DNA of 64,000 nucleotides from Agrypnia vestita (taxonomy: Eukaryota > Arthropoda > Insecta > Trichoptera > Phryganeidae): NCBI GenBank assembly GCA_016648135.1, contig JADDOH010011212.1, forward strand, positions 1 to 64,000, given 5' to 3'. A program made the position numbers and the translations under genes. Below the pieces are notes generated by a model. That model was not told the DNA's origin, made no database searches, and saw only the letters and a program-made list of their open reading frames with translations. Every line of letters starts with the position of its first letter. Position 1 is the stretch's first letter. Shown piece by piece: positions 9,252 to 20,773 of the stretch.

Positions 9252-12145
9252 TATTTGATTTGTATTTACAACCGCCATCTGTTGAAATTTGTCATCCATG
9301 AACATCCAGGCTGTAAACCGGTATAGATGTCGCCGTTGGTAATGAGACGTCTACTTTTTGATTAGAATTTTGAAGTAATATTCTTTAATTATGTATATGA
9401 TATTCATCCGAATTATTAAGATGTGCACCAGAATATGCCAAAAAAATATCTCAATTTTTAACGCATTTTAACGAGTTTCTTATAAATTCTGAATATTTTG
9501 AGTATGTTCAATTTTTTTAAGAACACAATATAGGAATGTCCTTGAAAAATTAAAAAAAAAATAGAAATAACTCAAAATATATATTTTTTTAATTGTTCAT
9601 CACCATCCTTATCATGAGCCCCATTACTCAGAATGGATCATGACTGCCTTCAAAATGTTTCCCCAACTGTAAAATTTGGCTGATTTCAAGTTTCCTCATT
9701 AGACAGAGGTCCATCGCAATATCGTCCTGCTAGTACAGTTAAGCCTACCCATTCGCCTCTCAGAATTTCATAATGGACTGCACTTTCTTCAATGGATCCT
9801 GGTCTTTTTTTCTTTAAACATAGCCAATCTAGTGATGTGTAATAACAATGATACCAATGAATAATAACTGTGATTACAGTCATTCAATACCACTTACATT
9901 AAGACTGAACATTCACTGCAAATGCAAATTTTGCGTTTTATTTCGAAAATGTGGGTTTTTATTATTCATTTATATCTGAATATATACACTAGACTACATT
10001 TTTTAAGACAATAACTTAGATAAAACATTTGTTCTTATATAAAAGTAATAATCTCAACATTGTTTATACAATACTTAAGAAAATATAGGCATTATTCAAT
10101 AAATGCAAAAAAAAATGTTTTTAGTGTCTTAGAAATCACCTTCACAGTTACGGAATATTTATACGTATGCAGAATACGTTTTCTTGTGAGTATAAAGCTA
10201 GTATTATTATGATCAAACTGTACTTAAATGATTAAGAAATGTTCAATGCAAACAAAATTATGCATTTTTAAATTTGCAACAAATTTTTAGGTTTCTTCAT
10301 GATTTTGCGCTTTTTATTCATACAAAAAGATGATTTTAACAATGCTTTGTATTTTCTCCGCCCTTTGAGTCTTCAACCACGATTTAAAATGTTGTTTTTT
10401 TTAAATTTAAAACGTGTTAGTTGCTATTTGAAAATAAAAACTCCAAAGTATCAATTTGATTTAAAATCAATCACAAACTACGGCCTTAGTCTTTTCAACC
10501 GGGATGTTATTCGTCCGTGTGCTTTTAATGATGAAATGCAGAATTAGACATTTTTCTGGATGATTCATAAAAATGTGAATATACATGCTTTTATTTATTT
10601 ATTTACGGTATAAGTTTAAAATATAAGTTTATCAAATTTTTTCTAATAGCATAAGAAGCCAGTATATAAAGAATAAAATAAATTGGTAAGCGTTTAAACG
10701 CGATCGAAATCCGAAATATTCATGATAAGATTGGGCCCAATCACTCGCGGCCCTCGCGCCGGCCCTGCTCCAGGATAACACGTGCCGCCCACGTGGGGCA
10801 GATGACAATAGTAGAATGTTACCAAATGCAGAGTCGGAGATGTCGCATACAATTAAAGGCGCTGGAGAATCCTTATACATCCTAACTGCCCCGTACGAGA
10901 GCGCGCTCTAAATTAAGCCCGATTCATTTTCAAACAATACTTGTTTATTTTTGACTTGTTTACTTCGACTCGAATCACCACAGCGCACTAACAGTGAGCA
11001 GCGCAGAGCAGCAGAGCGCCCTAGCACACTTACAAAGTTAGCCTGGGCGACGAGTAAGGCGAGCCGGGAAATTCCTCAAAAGCCTTTCCTGTAATAGTTG
11101 AGTCATTAGTGATAGTTGCTTCAACGATTAATGATCGTGTATAAGAAGTTGCAAGTATTTATAAATATGTTATGTTTTCTAGTCTTTACGTGTGCTCTCA
11201 CACACATGTATACAAATATTCAACACAAGCATACACACAAACATATACCTAATCGTAATTTTTTTTATTACTCCTTTCTCACATAATTTTATTTTACGCT
11301 TTCCTGTTATTATATTTGTAATATTTACGTTTTTATAACGCTGCAACATTTCTAATTAGTTAATTAAAGTGTAACACATTTTATCTTGCAATATTTTAAT
11401 TAATAATAAATACCTAAACTTGAGTAATGTTATAAAAACGAGGATTTTATAAATAAATTAATAAAAAAATATATATTTCTTTTTACAATAAAACGTTGTA
11501 AAATAAATCAATGCACAGGTATACTTTATTTAATCCGCACATAAACAAAAAAAATATAAGAATGTTTAAACAGATTTTTTTTCAATTTTGAATAATTAAA
11601 TAATTCAACATTTTAAAAATAACAGGTAATTAGCCACTCTAGCAAAGGCTACGCCTGAGTAGTAACAATCCATAAAATAGAATTAAAATATGTGTATTTA
11701 GTACAAAAAATATTGTTAATAAAATGATATATAGTATAATAATCCACATTTTTATGTATAAAATAAATTTTATAACAAGGATTTTATAAATAAATAAATT
11801 ATTAAAAATAAATTAATGGTATCTACGGCGCTCATTAAATTGGGTGATAAACAAAAACTGTGTTACTTTTCCGTGAATTTAATAATATTTTTATATTTCA
11901 CTACTTAAGTTTCGTAGTAGCAGCAATATAAAATTATTATTAAACTCACGTAGAGACAACATGGTATATGTTTTTCATCCAATTTATCATCATGAATAAT
12001 CTCTACAATGTCAACGCTAAATCAATTTCTACGTCGCTTTTATACAAATACTCAGAAACGTTCCTAATGATGATAATATTTTTCTGAGAACAAAATTACT
12101 GGATTTTGTCCACAGAGGGACGATTATTAATAAGAATTATATAAT
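9252..12145. other. AT-rich DNA with repeat fragments and two GC-rich patches
   Basis: Positions 9290-9540 resemble the interior and flank of the foldback MITE family seen at 53390-53540 and 51540-51600 (shared GATGTCGCC, GATATTCATCCGAATTATT and TTCTGAATATTTTGAGTATG). Around 10730-10870 is GC-rich and contains CAGGGCCGGCGCGAGG on the minus strand, like a solitary hAT terminus. Positions 10970-11085 are GC-rich (GAGCAGCGCAGAGCAGCAG) and could be promoter or leader DNA. No protein is recognisable. Confidence 0.45.
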
Positions 12146-12313
12146 TATAGAAGTCTCACGGAGACGAAGCCTTTCATATGAGAAACGTGTGTGGTAGTTT
12201 TTTATAGGTTGGCCCAGGTTATTTTTTTACAGGCTGTAAACCCTAGGCCATCCTATAAATAGACTTTCATGCACGTTTCTCATATGAATAGCTTCATCTT
12301 CGTTAGACTTCTA
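12146..12313. repeat. Foldback MITE, AGAAGTCTCA family, short copy
   Basis: This nearly perfect palindrome of about 168 bp begins TATAGAAGTCTCACGGAGAC and ends with the inverted equivalent, GTTAGACTTCTA. The arms include CATATGAGAAACGTG and GGCCCAGG. Sister copies lie at 44391-44709, 51648-51926, 53243-53645 and 54533-54862, and a half copy near 33383. No coding capacity. Confidence 0.75.
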
Positions 12314-12639
12314 AAATTTGTTTTAATTAGTTCCTAGTGATGTTTAAGTGAATCTATTATATATCTCGAAAACTGTGAACAAATCTCCTCTAAATACGCG
12401 ATGTATAAATCCCGAAGCTTTTACAGAAAACGAATATTTTTGGAATATTTTTAAGGTACTAAAATTAAATGAATACATTCAAGTATATAATTAATATTCA
12501 TACCTATAAACAAAATAAAATAATTATCAAACTTGTATTATTATTTTATATTATTATTTGTCAAAGATTCCTTGCATATTGATATCTTACATAAATCTCG
12601 TTTGTTCTATTTGGCATTTTTTATCGAACATAATGATTT

Positions 12640-13512
12640 CATTGTCTGTCCGTCTGTCTGTGACTTCGTATAGCGTTCGTAATTTCGTTCGAATCACCGG
12701 CTGAAAAAAAACAAATTAACGGGCGGAGATGGATCTTGAGTCCCGGACCAGCAGACCCGAAGGCGGCAACGATAGTGATGTTACTATCGCCGAGCCTGCA
12801 TTATAATAATAATAATATTATAATAATAACCCTTATTCAGACATTCCGTCTGTATGCCTTTCGGCAAAGGCCTCCTCCCAATTGGAGGGTAATAGTCTAC
12901 TTCCCCCATGGTGACTAGCCGGCTTGGGGAGCTGTTTATAAAAGTTGGTATGGATATTGTTGTGTTATTTTCTTTTTTGTGTTGATTCCGGGTGTAGGTA
13001 GCATGAACTAGTTTTTTGGAGTATCTGGTACTGAAGCTGAGCGTCCTCTCTCAACATAGTCAAGTATATTTGGTCTGGTGGTTTCAATAGCTGCGGTTTT
13101 GGGCATCGGAGGTGTCGTATTACTCAAGGAGTTAACTTTCTTTTGCGTTGCCGAGTTCGGTGATTCTGACGAACCATTTTTCCTCTATTCTCGGTTTTTG
13201 TCATTTGTTTCCTTCACTACTAGTTTGTCATATTTTAAAAATGCTATGTTTCCCTTCTTTTTTTCCTCCTAAACTTGTGATTTCAGCTGTTTGAGCCTGC
13301 ATTACCCGTCAGAAATACAGTAGGTACATATAAGACTGAGCAAAGACGCCATTTCACGTTCCGCCCAATCTCTATGGTTTAGAAAAAATATTCAAATATT
13401 TTGATAAAAGTCTTTATTACTTTTTGACGGGTGTCGGCTTTAAAAAAGTAAATACTTATTCTTTAGAAACCGGCATGTAAAAGAACCATCATTTTTGACG
13501 GGTCACAGCTGG
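12640..13512 (+). mobile_element. Helitron-like non-autonomous element, copy 1, split by a retroposon
   Basis: The left part (12640-12803) has the TCTGTCCGTCTGTCTGTGAC block shared with 16620-16660 and 37770-37800. The right part (13305-13512) ends CATTTTTGACGGGTCACAGC then TGG, the degraded 3' terminus of the family whose best copy is 40887-41078. The two parts are separated by a retroposon with a 12-bp target duplication. The 5' limit is uncertain. Confidence 0.55.
12804..13292 (-). mobile_element. 5'-truncated LINE-type retroposon with 12-bp target duplication
   Basis: GAGCCTGCATTA occurs at 12792-12803 and again at 13293-13304, exactly bracketing 489 bases. On the minus strand the insert ends in a TTATTA-rich tail next to the left duplicate, as target-primed reverse transcription produces. 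Just before the tail it has GGAGGCCTTTGCCGAAAGGC and GGAATGTCTGAATAAGGGTT, familiar from insect LINE 3' ends. Its 5' part has only short open frames, so it is a dead, truncated copy. Confidence 0.7.
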
Positions 13513-15209
13513 TAAATTATAGTTCTGTAAAATAATTATATAAATTAGATTTATTAATGAATGTGCCAATTTAGTTTTTTGTAATCCTCAAAATATAATC
13601 GTGAAATTCCAAATGCCAATTTGGCCAGGATTGCATTTCCTTTATTTTAAACTTGGTTATATTTTCTTACATATAAAAAGGCCCTGATTAAAATGTTGAA
13701 ATCAAGAATTTTTAATAAGATTAAGATTTTTTTAGTACACAATTAAAACTATGTAAAAATAGTTTACGAATCGCGCAGAAGAATACATTAATTTTTACAA
13801 ATATTCTATTTGAAAACATAAATTGTTAGAAAACTAAGTAAACAATTTATAAATATTTTTACTTTAAAATCATTGTATAAGTTCATACGGTCATATATAA
13901 ATCCCACAAGTTGGTTAATTTACTTGTCTTCAAAAAAAATTGTTTTGGTAATAATTTATTTAGTAATTAAATTAAATAGATATGTGTATTAAAAATGTAT
14001 GGAATCTAATAAATTATAATTGATTACTTTCCATACAAAAAAGTGATACAAAATGCGAGAGAGACTATGAGAAAAAGTGATGAATTTCGCTCGCATTGCC
14101 AGACAATCGCCTTAATAAATAAAATAAATTGATTGAAACCTCGCAGAAACAGAAATTTTCTTAATGGTGATAATCATTTTGTTTGATCCGTATTAAAAGT
14201 AAAACGAATACATATAAAATATTCGATACAAGTTGCTTTAATGATTGTCCAATGTTTTACAGAAGATATGTCAGAAATGTATTGAGGAATACGCAAACTT
14301 TTAAACTAACATAATTATTGATAAAAGAACATTGACATTATAACATGTTCGTGTCGTAATTAAGGCAGTAATATACCTGTAAAATATTGTGGTCAGCCTC
14401 CAATACACCCTGTATATATTTTAATCAAATTTCTATAATACATTCTACGCATAATTTTATAATTCTTGATATTGATCCAATATCAAACAATATTTCAGTA
14501 TAGTAAAGTATGTCAACATGATATTATCTAAACACGAACAGATTCTAATATAATAGATAATATGTATATATGTGTGTATAAACGACTGAATGCTTTATTC
14601 ATAACTTTGTCCCGTTTTAAAGTAGGCAATGCTTGTGGGTCTAAAAATTAATGTTATATCACCGCGTGGTTTTTTAATTTGCTCTTAGAGGTATTATGCA
14701 TCTAGCATAATCGGCGTGGGAGGAGGGCCCGGATGAACAATGGAGGATTTAATTAATAAATTACGTATACAGGCAGTGCGGCCGCTACAACGGATCCATG
14801 TGTGATCGGTGCAATAAACAAATGCCAGCAGAGAATAGAAGCAGCAGCCTTTTAAGGTACTGTACCGGTATCTATTTTGATCACTACTAAAAATATTTTA
14901 CCCCAAAAGCGAATTCTTTATTTAAAAAAGGTTAAACATCGTTTTCAAAACAAATTAGATTAATCAATTTAAAATATATACAGAAAAAACATGTCCATCG
15001 TAAAAATATTTGCTTACCACAGGTTTACGTACCAGGAACATCTCTATGCCTGGGAAGTTCGACACCAATGGTAATCCATTTTAGATTATTATACGAGGGG
15101 TTAGAAGCAAATGCGCCACTTTGCATATGAGGAGAATACAGGGCGATGTCTTTGAATATAATTATGTGTCAAAGATTGTCTGTTTTATAATTGATAGCTT
15201 TTTTTGAAA
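13513..15209. other. AT-rich intergenic DNA, no gene seen
   Basis: Low-complexity AT-rich sequence without a credible frame or terminal repeats. A GC-richer patch at 14690-14830 (GTGCGGCCGCTACAACGGAT) is unassigned. Confidence 0.5.
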
Positions 15210-15543
15210 GCATTTCTGTGTATTTGAGAAACACTCATATTATCAAAAGCATATTAATTTTAAGATAACATTTACTTCTCTGATTTTTTCGGCAACGACT
15301 TTGGTGATTGCCGTTTGATCATCCTTTCCACAAAGCCCAACTACTAAAGTCTACCTATTTTAATAGCCCTTGGATTCGTATCTCATTATACAAAATGTAG
15401 AGACCATTTTTGTAACTTCTACACCAAAATTCATTTTCGGAAACTGGCCCAAAGATACGCCTCAATTTTTTCCTTTCAAAAACGTCATACTTATTAGTCA
15501 ACCATGTCTCAGATGCGTTTGTAAGCACTGATCTAATGAGCAT
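15210..15543 (-). pseudogene. LINE reverse-transcriptase C-terminal remnant
   Basis: The minus strand reads MLIRSVLTNASETWLTNKYD, then FERKKLRRIFGPV, then YNEIRIQGLLK. These correspond to LINE tail motifs such as LIRPVLTYASETW, FERKVLRKIFGPV and YNDPDI. Downstream, after two stops, GFVERMIKRQSPK matches the GHVERM.. block. Decay is clear (stops, no upstream palm domain). Confidence 0.7.
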
Positions 15544-15917
15544 TTTATGTACTATAATATTAATGGATCTAGAAAATATTTTTTATTTATTATATTTCTA
15601 TGCGTAAAAAAACATGTAAATAATCAATTTGACAGATAATGCAATATTTTTAAATAATGTACTTATTTAATGAATAAAATATAATTTGAAAACTTGAATT
15701 TATTATGACGCAAGTACCAAATATTCATAACCAGTGTGATCAATTTTGATAATTTTTTTGTGGAAATACAAAAACAAATAGAGTTTATGAGTATACAAAG
15801 TTGTTCCAATTGCTCCAAACTATGAGGTAATGTTTTTTGAATGTCTGTTACAAACAATTGTATTTGATAATTTACTTATTTTTTAAATACACGCAAAACT
15901 TGTTTGTGGTATTCATT
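15544..15917. other. AT-rich spacer, no gene seen
   Basis: No recognisable protein or terminal repeat. The short minus-strand frame at 15663-15857 lacks any family motif. Confidence 0.5.
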
Positions 15918-15919
15918 TA

Positions 15920-16109
15920 TCGAGGGTAGAAAGCAAAAAGGGCGTTAGTGATTATAATGATAATGAGGAGAGCAAAATAAAGTTCTGTCAGTCTTATTTT
16001 CTCAATGTTTAATAATAAATAAATATTTACAAAATCAGATAGACAAAACATTATTTTGCTCTTCTGTAAAGTTTGAATCACTAACGCCTTTTTGGATTTT
16101 TACCCTCGA
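15920..16109. mobile_element. MITE with TCGAGGGT termini, copy 1 (190 bp)
   Basis: Inverted ends TCGAGGGTAGAAAGCAAAAA and its degenerate complement (AAAAGGGCGTTAGTGAT inside both arms), flanked by TA on each side (15918-15919, 16110-16111). The size, palindromic arms and TA duplication suggest a Tc1/mariner-type MITE. A second copy is at 41161-41397. Confidence 0.75.
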
Positions 16110-16596
16110 TATGTAGATGACACCGAGTCTAAGGAAAAATTGATTAATCTTCATCTTAAACTCGTAAAAATTTTACAGATTTTATGAGTTTCTATGAAAT
16201 GTCAAGGCATGTGTCTAATGTCATCATATTAAAATTAAGGAAATGTATATTATTCTATTACAATGATCAATGTATTATTGTGAAGATAAGAGAAATTAAT
16301 GAGAGTGGACTCGAATACCATTCTAGCTTCTATTTCAATCTCTTTAGTTCTTTTATACATCTTTCCATGTACTAATCATAAAATCCATGTTGTGAATGTC
16401 CAATGAATTCTTACACAAGCGCTTCTTCTCTAATAGGGTAAGCAATTGCCTGATTGAGTTTGGCCTTCATCACTTACTCCGACAAATGCTTTTATAGCTT
16501 TCTTCTTATCGTAAAACACAATTGTGAGCGAAAGTTCAAAAAAAATCATTAAAAATTAAAAATGTCTTATTTATGAATGCTCAAAAAATATTATTA

Positions 16597-16937
16597 TCCC
16601 AATTATAATTATTTCGTCGTCTGTCCGTCCATCCGTCCGTCGTAACTTCGTGTAACATCCGTAACTTTTTTATATTATTTTTTCCTTTTCTTTTTTTTAT
16701 TTCTTTTTTGTTCTTCTTCTACTTCTTATTTTGTTGATCCTTGATCTGTGTTGAAAGGACAGTCCTGGTCTGTGACGAGGACGTCCAGCTCTCTCTCCAT
16801 CTCTGTGGTGGTCTCCCTGGTGGCCGGCGCCCCTCTGTGATACCGCGCGTAACGGCTCTGGGAAGTCTTGTCTGCTCGTATATAAATAAATAATTACTTA
16901 TTCCTAAGGTCCATCATTTTTGACGGGTTACAGCCAG
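16597..16937 (+). mobile_element. Helitron-like element, copy 2, with LINE tail inside
   Basis: Starts TCCCAATTATAATTATTTCG after an A and ends CATTTTTGACGGGTTACAGC then CAG before TT. Start and end match the 192-bp copy at 40887-41078. The terminal tetranucleotide has mutated from CTAG to CCAG. The middle holds an unrelated LINE 3' end (16675-16880). Confidence 0.65.
16675..16880 (-). pseudogene. LINE 3'-terminal coding scrap with purine-rich tail
   Basis: On the minus strand, frames read RETTTEMERELDVLVTDQDC and, shifted, GRPRHRPGL. This resembles the GRPP.RWREELDVFVTD ending of some LINEs. A GAAGAAGAAC-type A/G tail follows, appearing as the T-rich run 16675-16730 on the plus strand. It sits inside a Helitron-like copy, so it arrived later or was captured. 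Confidence 0.5.
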
Positions 16938-16956
16938 TTCTTTATAAAAATCATCG

Positions 16957-17330
16957 ATGCAAATTTTGCATTGGCTTCGCCTGCCAGAGCGGATAAATTT
17001 CAAACTCTCTCCGATGTTGTACAAAAGTCTTCAAAGAAATGCACCACAATATTTGATCGACCTCTGCATCCCAGACAATATCACTGGAAGACGGCTCACA
17101 CTGCGGTCAGCTAAATCGGAGGCACCCTGCAGGCTGGTGGTACCAAGGAGACCTGGAGCCACCGAGTTTGCGGAACGTGCTTTCTGTGCAATCAACTGCC
17201 TCCAGTGCTGCGATCTATGGAGAACCAGGAACACGTCAAGAAGAGCCTAAAAGCTAATTTTTTCGGGATGTCGTACCTGTAAAGCGCCCTTGAAGCGTGT
17301 CTTGCGCAAAAATGGCGCTATATAAATTAA
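16957..17330 (+). pseudogene. L2/CR1-like LINE C-terminus and 3' end
   Basis: The frame reads LHWLRLPERINFKL, LYKSLQRNAPQYLIDL, RLVVPRRPGATEFAERAF. This matches the L2-clade ending LHWLP...RI.FKLLLL.YKAL.G.AP.YL...L and L.VPR...T.G.RAF. It is followed by GTAAAGCGCCCTTGAAGCGT and GGCGCTATATAAAT, the characteristic 3'-UTR of L2-type elements. It is 5'-truncated, with frame limits 16957-17250. Confidence 0.75.
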
Positions 17331-17339
17331 CATTAACAT

Positions 17340-17640
17340 CACGTAACATATGGACCAAATTAATTAGAGCGCCGCCGTTATCAACGCGTCACGATCGCGT
17401 CGCGTCTCCCGCTACCGAGCACGCGACCCGCCGCGCGGCTCGCATCGCCAACTTTCCCGATGATTATTGCATCGCGTAACGCGTAATATCAAAAGATAGA
17501 TCTGCCGAAAGATAACTTTTATAAAATTAAAATGGTATTCGGACCAGATTTCGTTTTGATACCGGCGCGTCCCCCAGAGCCAGAGCTGAGAAACGAGTTT
17601 CATTACGCGCCGGTGCGTCTACGGCCGGCCCTGGGAATGA
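17340..17640. other. CpG-rich island
   Basis: Positions 17365-17480 are strongly CpG-rich (CACGATCGCGTCGCGTCTCC) in an AT-rich setting. Around 17560-17633 a GC-rich inverted pair (CCGGCGCGT / GCGCCGG) ends CCGGCCCTG, like a solitary hAT right end. No reading frame is convincing. Confidence 0.4.
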
Positions 17641-18589
17641 AGTCTTACGTGGACATTTTGATTCCACATTACGCACGCAATAATTTATTTTTGATTTGAG
17701 TATTTATTTATATATGCAGGGTAATCCTAAACCCCTTTTCAACCCTTAGAGGGCTGATATATCAAAATGTGACCTAAGTAAAAATATCGTTCGTATTCAA
17801 TATATTGGCACATTTATACATTTTAAGAAAATTGACACCCTGGGTCAGTTTTTCGAGTGCTTCAGCCATTAATTTTCACATTCTAAGGTTTTAATTTTTA
17901 TTACGACCCTGAATATCTCTGCTATTGATCACAGTTGATAAAAACATATTTGCAGAATTCTCGAGTTATTATTTTTTTATAAGCTACTGAAAAACAACTA
18001 ATGTTGTATTTTGATATTATGGTCTATCTTGAGCTAGCTTATTAGCTCTTTATGGAATGACAATAGATTTTGGGAGACCTGTATAATTTTTTTTGTAGCT
18101 TAGTGATTTATCTAGTTTCAATTCTAAAAAAGAATGTTATTTTTAAAGTAGTTACACATACATATGCTGTTGCGGCTGCTAATAATTATTGTCGGTCAAC
18201 AATGAGTTTACAAAAAGGACAAGTTTTACAAACCAGAACCAAAAGCAACGCAGATTGTCAGCAGGTGACAAGACGAAACGCTTACACTCAGTCCACCATA
18301 TTTACCTCTGCACGCAAGCCAAATTTGATAACCATGCGAACCTGTCATTCGCATTGGGTCCAGACTTGAAGTACTGAAATGCTTGCGGTAAATTTTCTTT
18401 GATTTTACTTGACTTCGATGAAGTCCTCCAATGTTTGATGCAGCGATAATTTATTTATATTTATATAAAATGTAGTATATTATATAGGTCATGCTTATGT
18501 AAGATCAACAATGTTATAATATTATGAATAATATTTATATAAAATGAGGTATTTATAATTTTATCACGCATAAACGCTGAATCTGTCGA
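17641..18589. other. Intergenic, no gene recognised
   Basis: Contains short overlapping frames around 18070-18377 with no family motif. A purine-rich patch at 18200-18360 is less AT-rich than its surroundings but not assignable. Confidence 0.45.
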
Positions 18590-18599
18590 GGTTTTTCAA

Positions 18600-18850
18600 C
18601 AATCAAATGTTTCAGAAATATTGAAGTCGAGATGGCAAAGACGACCAGGATATGTCAGGCGTGACGACTTCAGAGCATTTCCTAAAATCAATGGTGAAAC
18701 AGCAATGGAACCTGGTCCATGTGACGCCCCAAAGGGAGATGGCGGATAAGTTCGAAAGGATGCAGCAAAGCTACATATTATCTATTGTGGACAACAACTC
18801 ATGACAGGGAAGGCTGGAGAACGGTTGTGCCGTGCGATTATAATAATAAA
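18600..18850 (+). pseudogene. Possible LINE tail remnant
   Basis: One frame reads LKSRWQRRPGYVRRDDFRAF. This resembles the GRRRRGRP..RWRDD..AF ending of certain LINEs. It is followed after stops by GKAGERL and an ATTATAATAATAAATT tail. Only short similarity by eye; could be chance. Confidence 0.3.
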
Positions 18851-20075
18851 TTATTTAATTTTTTATATGTCACCCCTACTTTAAGACAATGATAAGCCAG
18901 AAAATATTTTTGAGTAATAATGCAGAAATGTTGGAAGCATTATTAACTGCCTAGTCAAAAAATATCACAACTCTAAACGACTGTACAAAATTTGAACTGT
19001 ATATATTTTAATAACAAAATAACAATATTAATGCCTACCCCACCTTTAATGAAGATTATTTTAATTTTTATGTTTAAAATTGGGGGGCTCTGTCATATAT
19101 ATTGTTCATATAATCATATGTTCGCGAATTTTCATTTTTCCCCTTTTAATAATTTCTAACAACGTTAGAAACATTTCAAACTTTAGGTAGGTACTTAATG
19201 ATGGTTAAATTGGATGAACGACAAAAACTTTGATGTCCCTACGTGAGTTGAATCATAATTTTATATTTAACTATTCAAGTTTTGGGGGTATTAGAATCTG
19301 TTATCGACAGGTGAAGAAATATGTATATGACTACATTCAAATATTTAAGGAGTTAATGAAAGTAATTGGTTTCCTAGTTTAAATTTATTTTAATTTCTAA
19401 ACTTTAAATTTATTTTTTTATTACATTTATTCAAGACGGGAAGAAGAAGTCTAAAATAAATGATTATTTAATATTTATTTGAATGCAGTTAGTTTAATAC
19501 TTCACCTGAAGATTAGAGATTCAGATAATTTTGAAAATTGAGAAGTAAAATATAAAATTATAATTAATCTCACATAGAGCTAGCATTTTTCATGTTTTAC
19601 GCTCATTTTAATGATCATGATGAATAATTTCTACAATGTAAACATGAAATCCGTCCATAAATTCACTTAATTTGAGAAGTATTCTATTATACTAGCTGTG
19701 AGTGAAATGTATTCTGGTCCTATTGCTCTTACATACACACCAACTAATATTCACTTAGTTCAGTCGCGACTGCGAATTCCAATTCCGTTTGAGCGCACAG
19801 TTAGCTCGGCGCGGTCCGAGAAGTTATCCGCCCACGAGATCATAATTTTCGCAGCCTCTGCCGGAAAAATGGCCATAGAAATAGCTGCGGTAACATCTAT
19901 GACATGTGGCGGTAATCCCTCGAGCTTTCTCCGAGGCTCGCGCGGACGTCGGAGGCTCCTAATTGTACTTTATGATTTCCTCACAAAGCCCCTTGCAAAT
20001 GGGCTCGAAGTGACCGAGTGGTGCATTCGCGCCGCGGCAAGTACTTAGAACTAAACCAAATTTTTAATCGATTAA
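18851..20075. other. AT-rich DNA containing a GC-rich island at 19750-20045
   Basis: The first 900 bases are AT-rich with nothing recognised. Positions 19750-20045 rise sharply in G+C and hold a 116-codon frame (19698-20048) rich in S, A and R with no domain. The composition and motifs such as GGCCATAGAAATAG and TTTATGATTTCC fit a regulatory or promoter element as well as an exon. Confidence 0.35.
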
Positions 20076-20205
20076 GGGCAGGTTGTATCAATCAGTTTTA
20101 TAGCAGTCTTTCGTTTAAAGCATAAATGTTTACGTTTCACAACAATACCAAAACTCGTTTTAGTAAAAAATGCACTATTACTATTAATCAAATACAACCG
20201 GCCCT
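20076..20205. mobile_element. Small MITE, GGGCNGGTTGTAT termini, copy 1
   Basis: Left arm AGGGCAGGTTGTATCAAT and right arm ending ATACAACCGGCCCT are inverted copies about 130 bp apart. A related copy lies in the intron at 63307-63412. The size and TTA/TAA-like flanks hint at PIF/Harbinger type, but the target duplication is not clear. Confidence 0.55.
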
Positions 20206-20771
20206 AAATAAATATAATTGTATAAATTTTTAGTGCATTACATAAGAAATTATTTAGTGTAAAAACTAAACTTACCTGCCTTATTGTAATGATAATGGAA
20301 TGGGATGAAATGATCTTAGAATTTACTTAATCAAGAATCACAATATAAATCTCAGTACCCTGTACTTAGAAATCAGCTTAGGTTTGAAAAATGATACAAA
20401 ATCTCACACCCGTGACTCTAGATTTGACATCAATACAACACATCCAAACACACTGAACAATTTTATCCTGAAATTTAGACAAATACAAAGTTTGATGTAG
20501 TATAGAACACATAAAATAAGTTCTTTGTTTGCATATTCATACAATATTGCACTGCATTGGTACACTGAATATGTATATGCATCTTGCTAGGGCAACCCGA
20601 AAACACTTGCAATGGGTTAGTGAGCTGAGTTTGAAATTAATAATGTGTTTCTTTTATGTATTTTGTACCCAGTATTCTGGTGTTGTCTCATTAAAATAAT
20701 ATAAAAAATAAATTTGCATTCTAACTGTTTAGGCGTTTATACACATATACACAACACATTACACAGACACA
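20206..20771. other. AT-rich spacer, no gene seen
   Basis: No coding sequence or terminal repeat recognised. An (AC/CA)-rich run immediately precedes the mariner insertion site. Confidence 0.5.
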
Positions 20772-20773
20772 TA

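Noticed and set aside
6650..10773. Possible 4-kb hAT with ends CAAGGGCCGACC and CCGGCCCTG enclosing mariner copy 1
   Set aside because: The two ends match only loosely and the flanking 8-mers (TATTGTAC versus CTCCAGGA) do not agree; no transposase was found between.
19698..20048. 116-codon frame as a protein gene
   Set aside because: Driven by GC-rich composition with no domain, signal or splice evidence; listed as an island instead.
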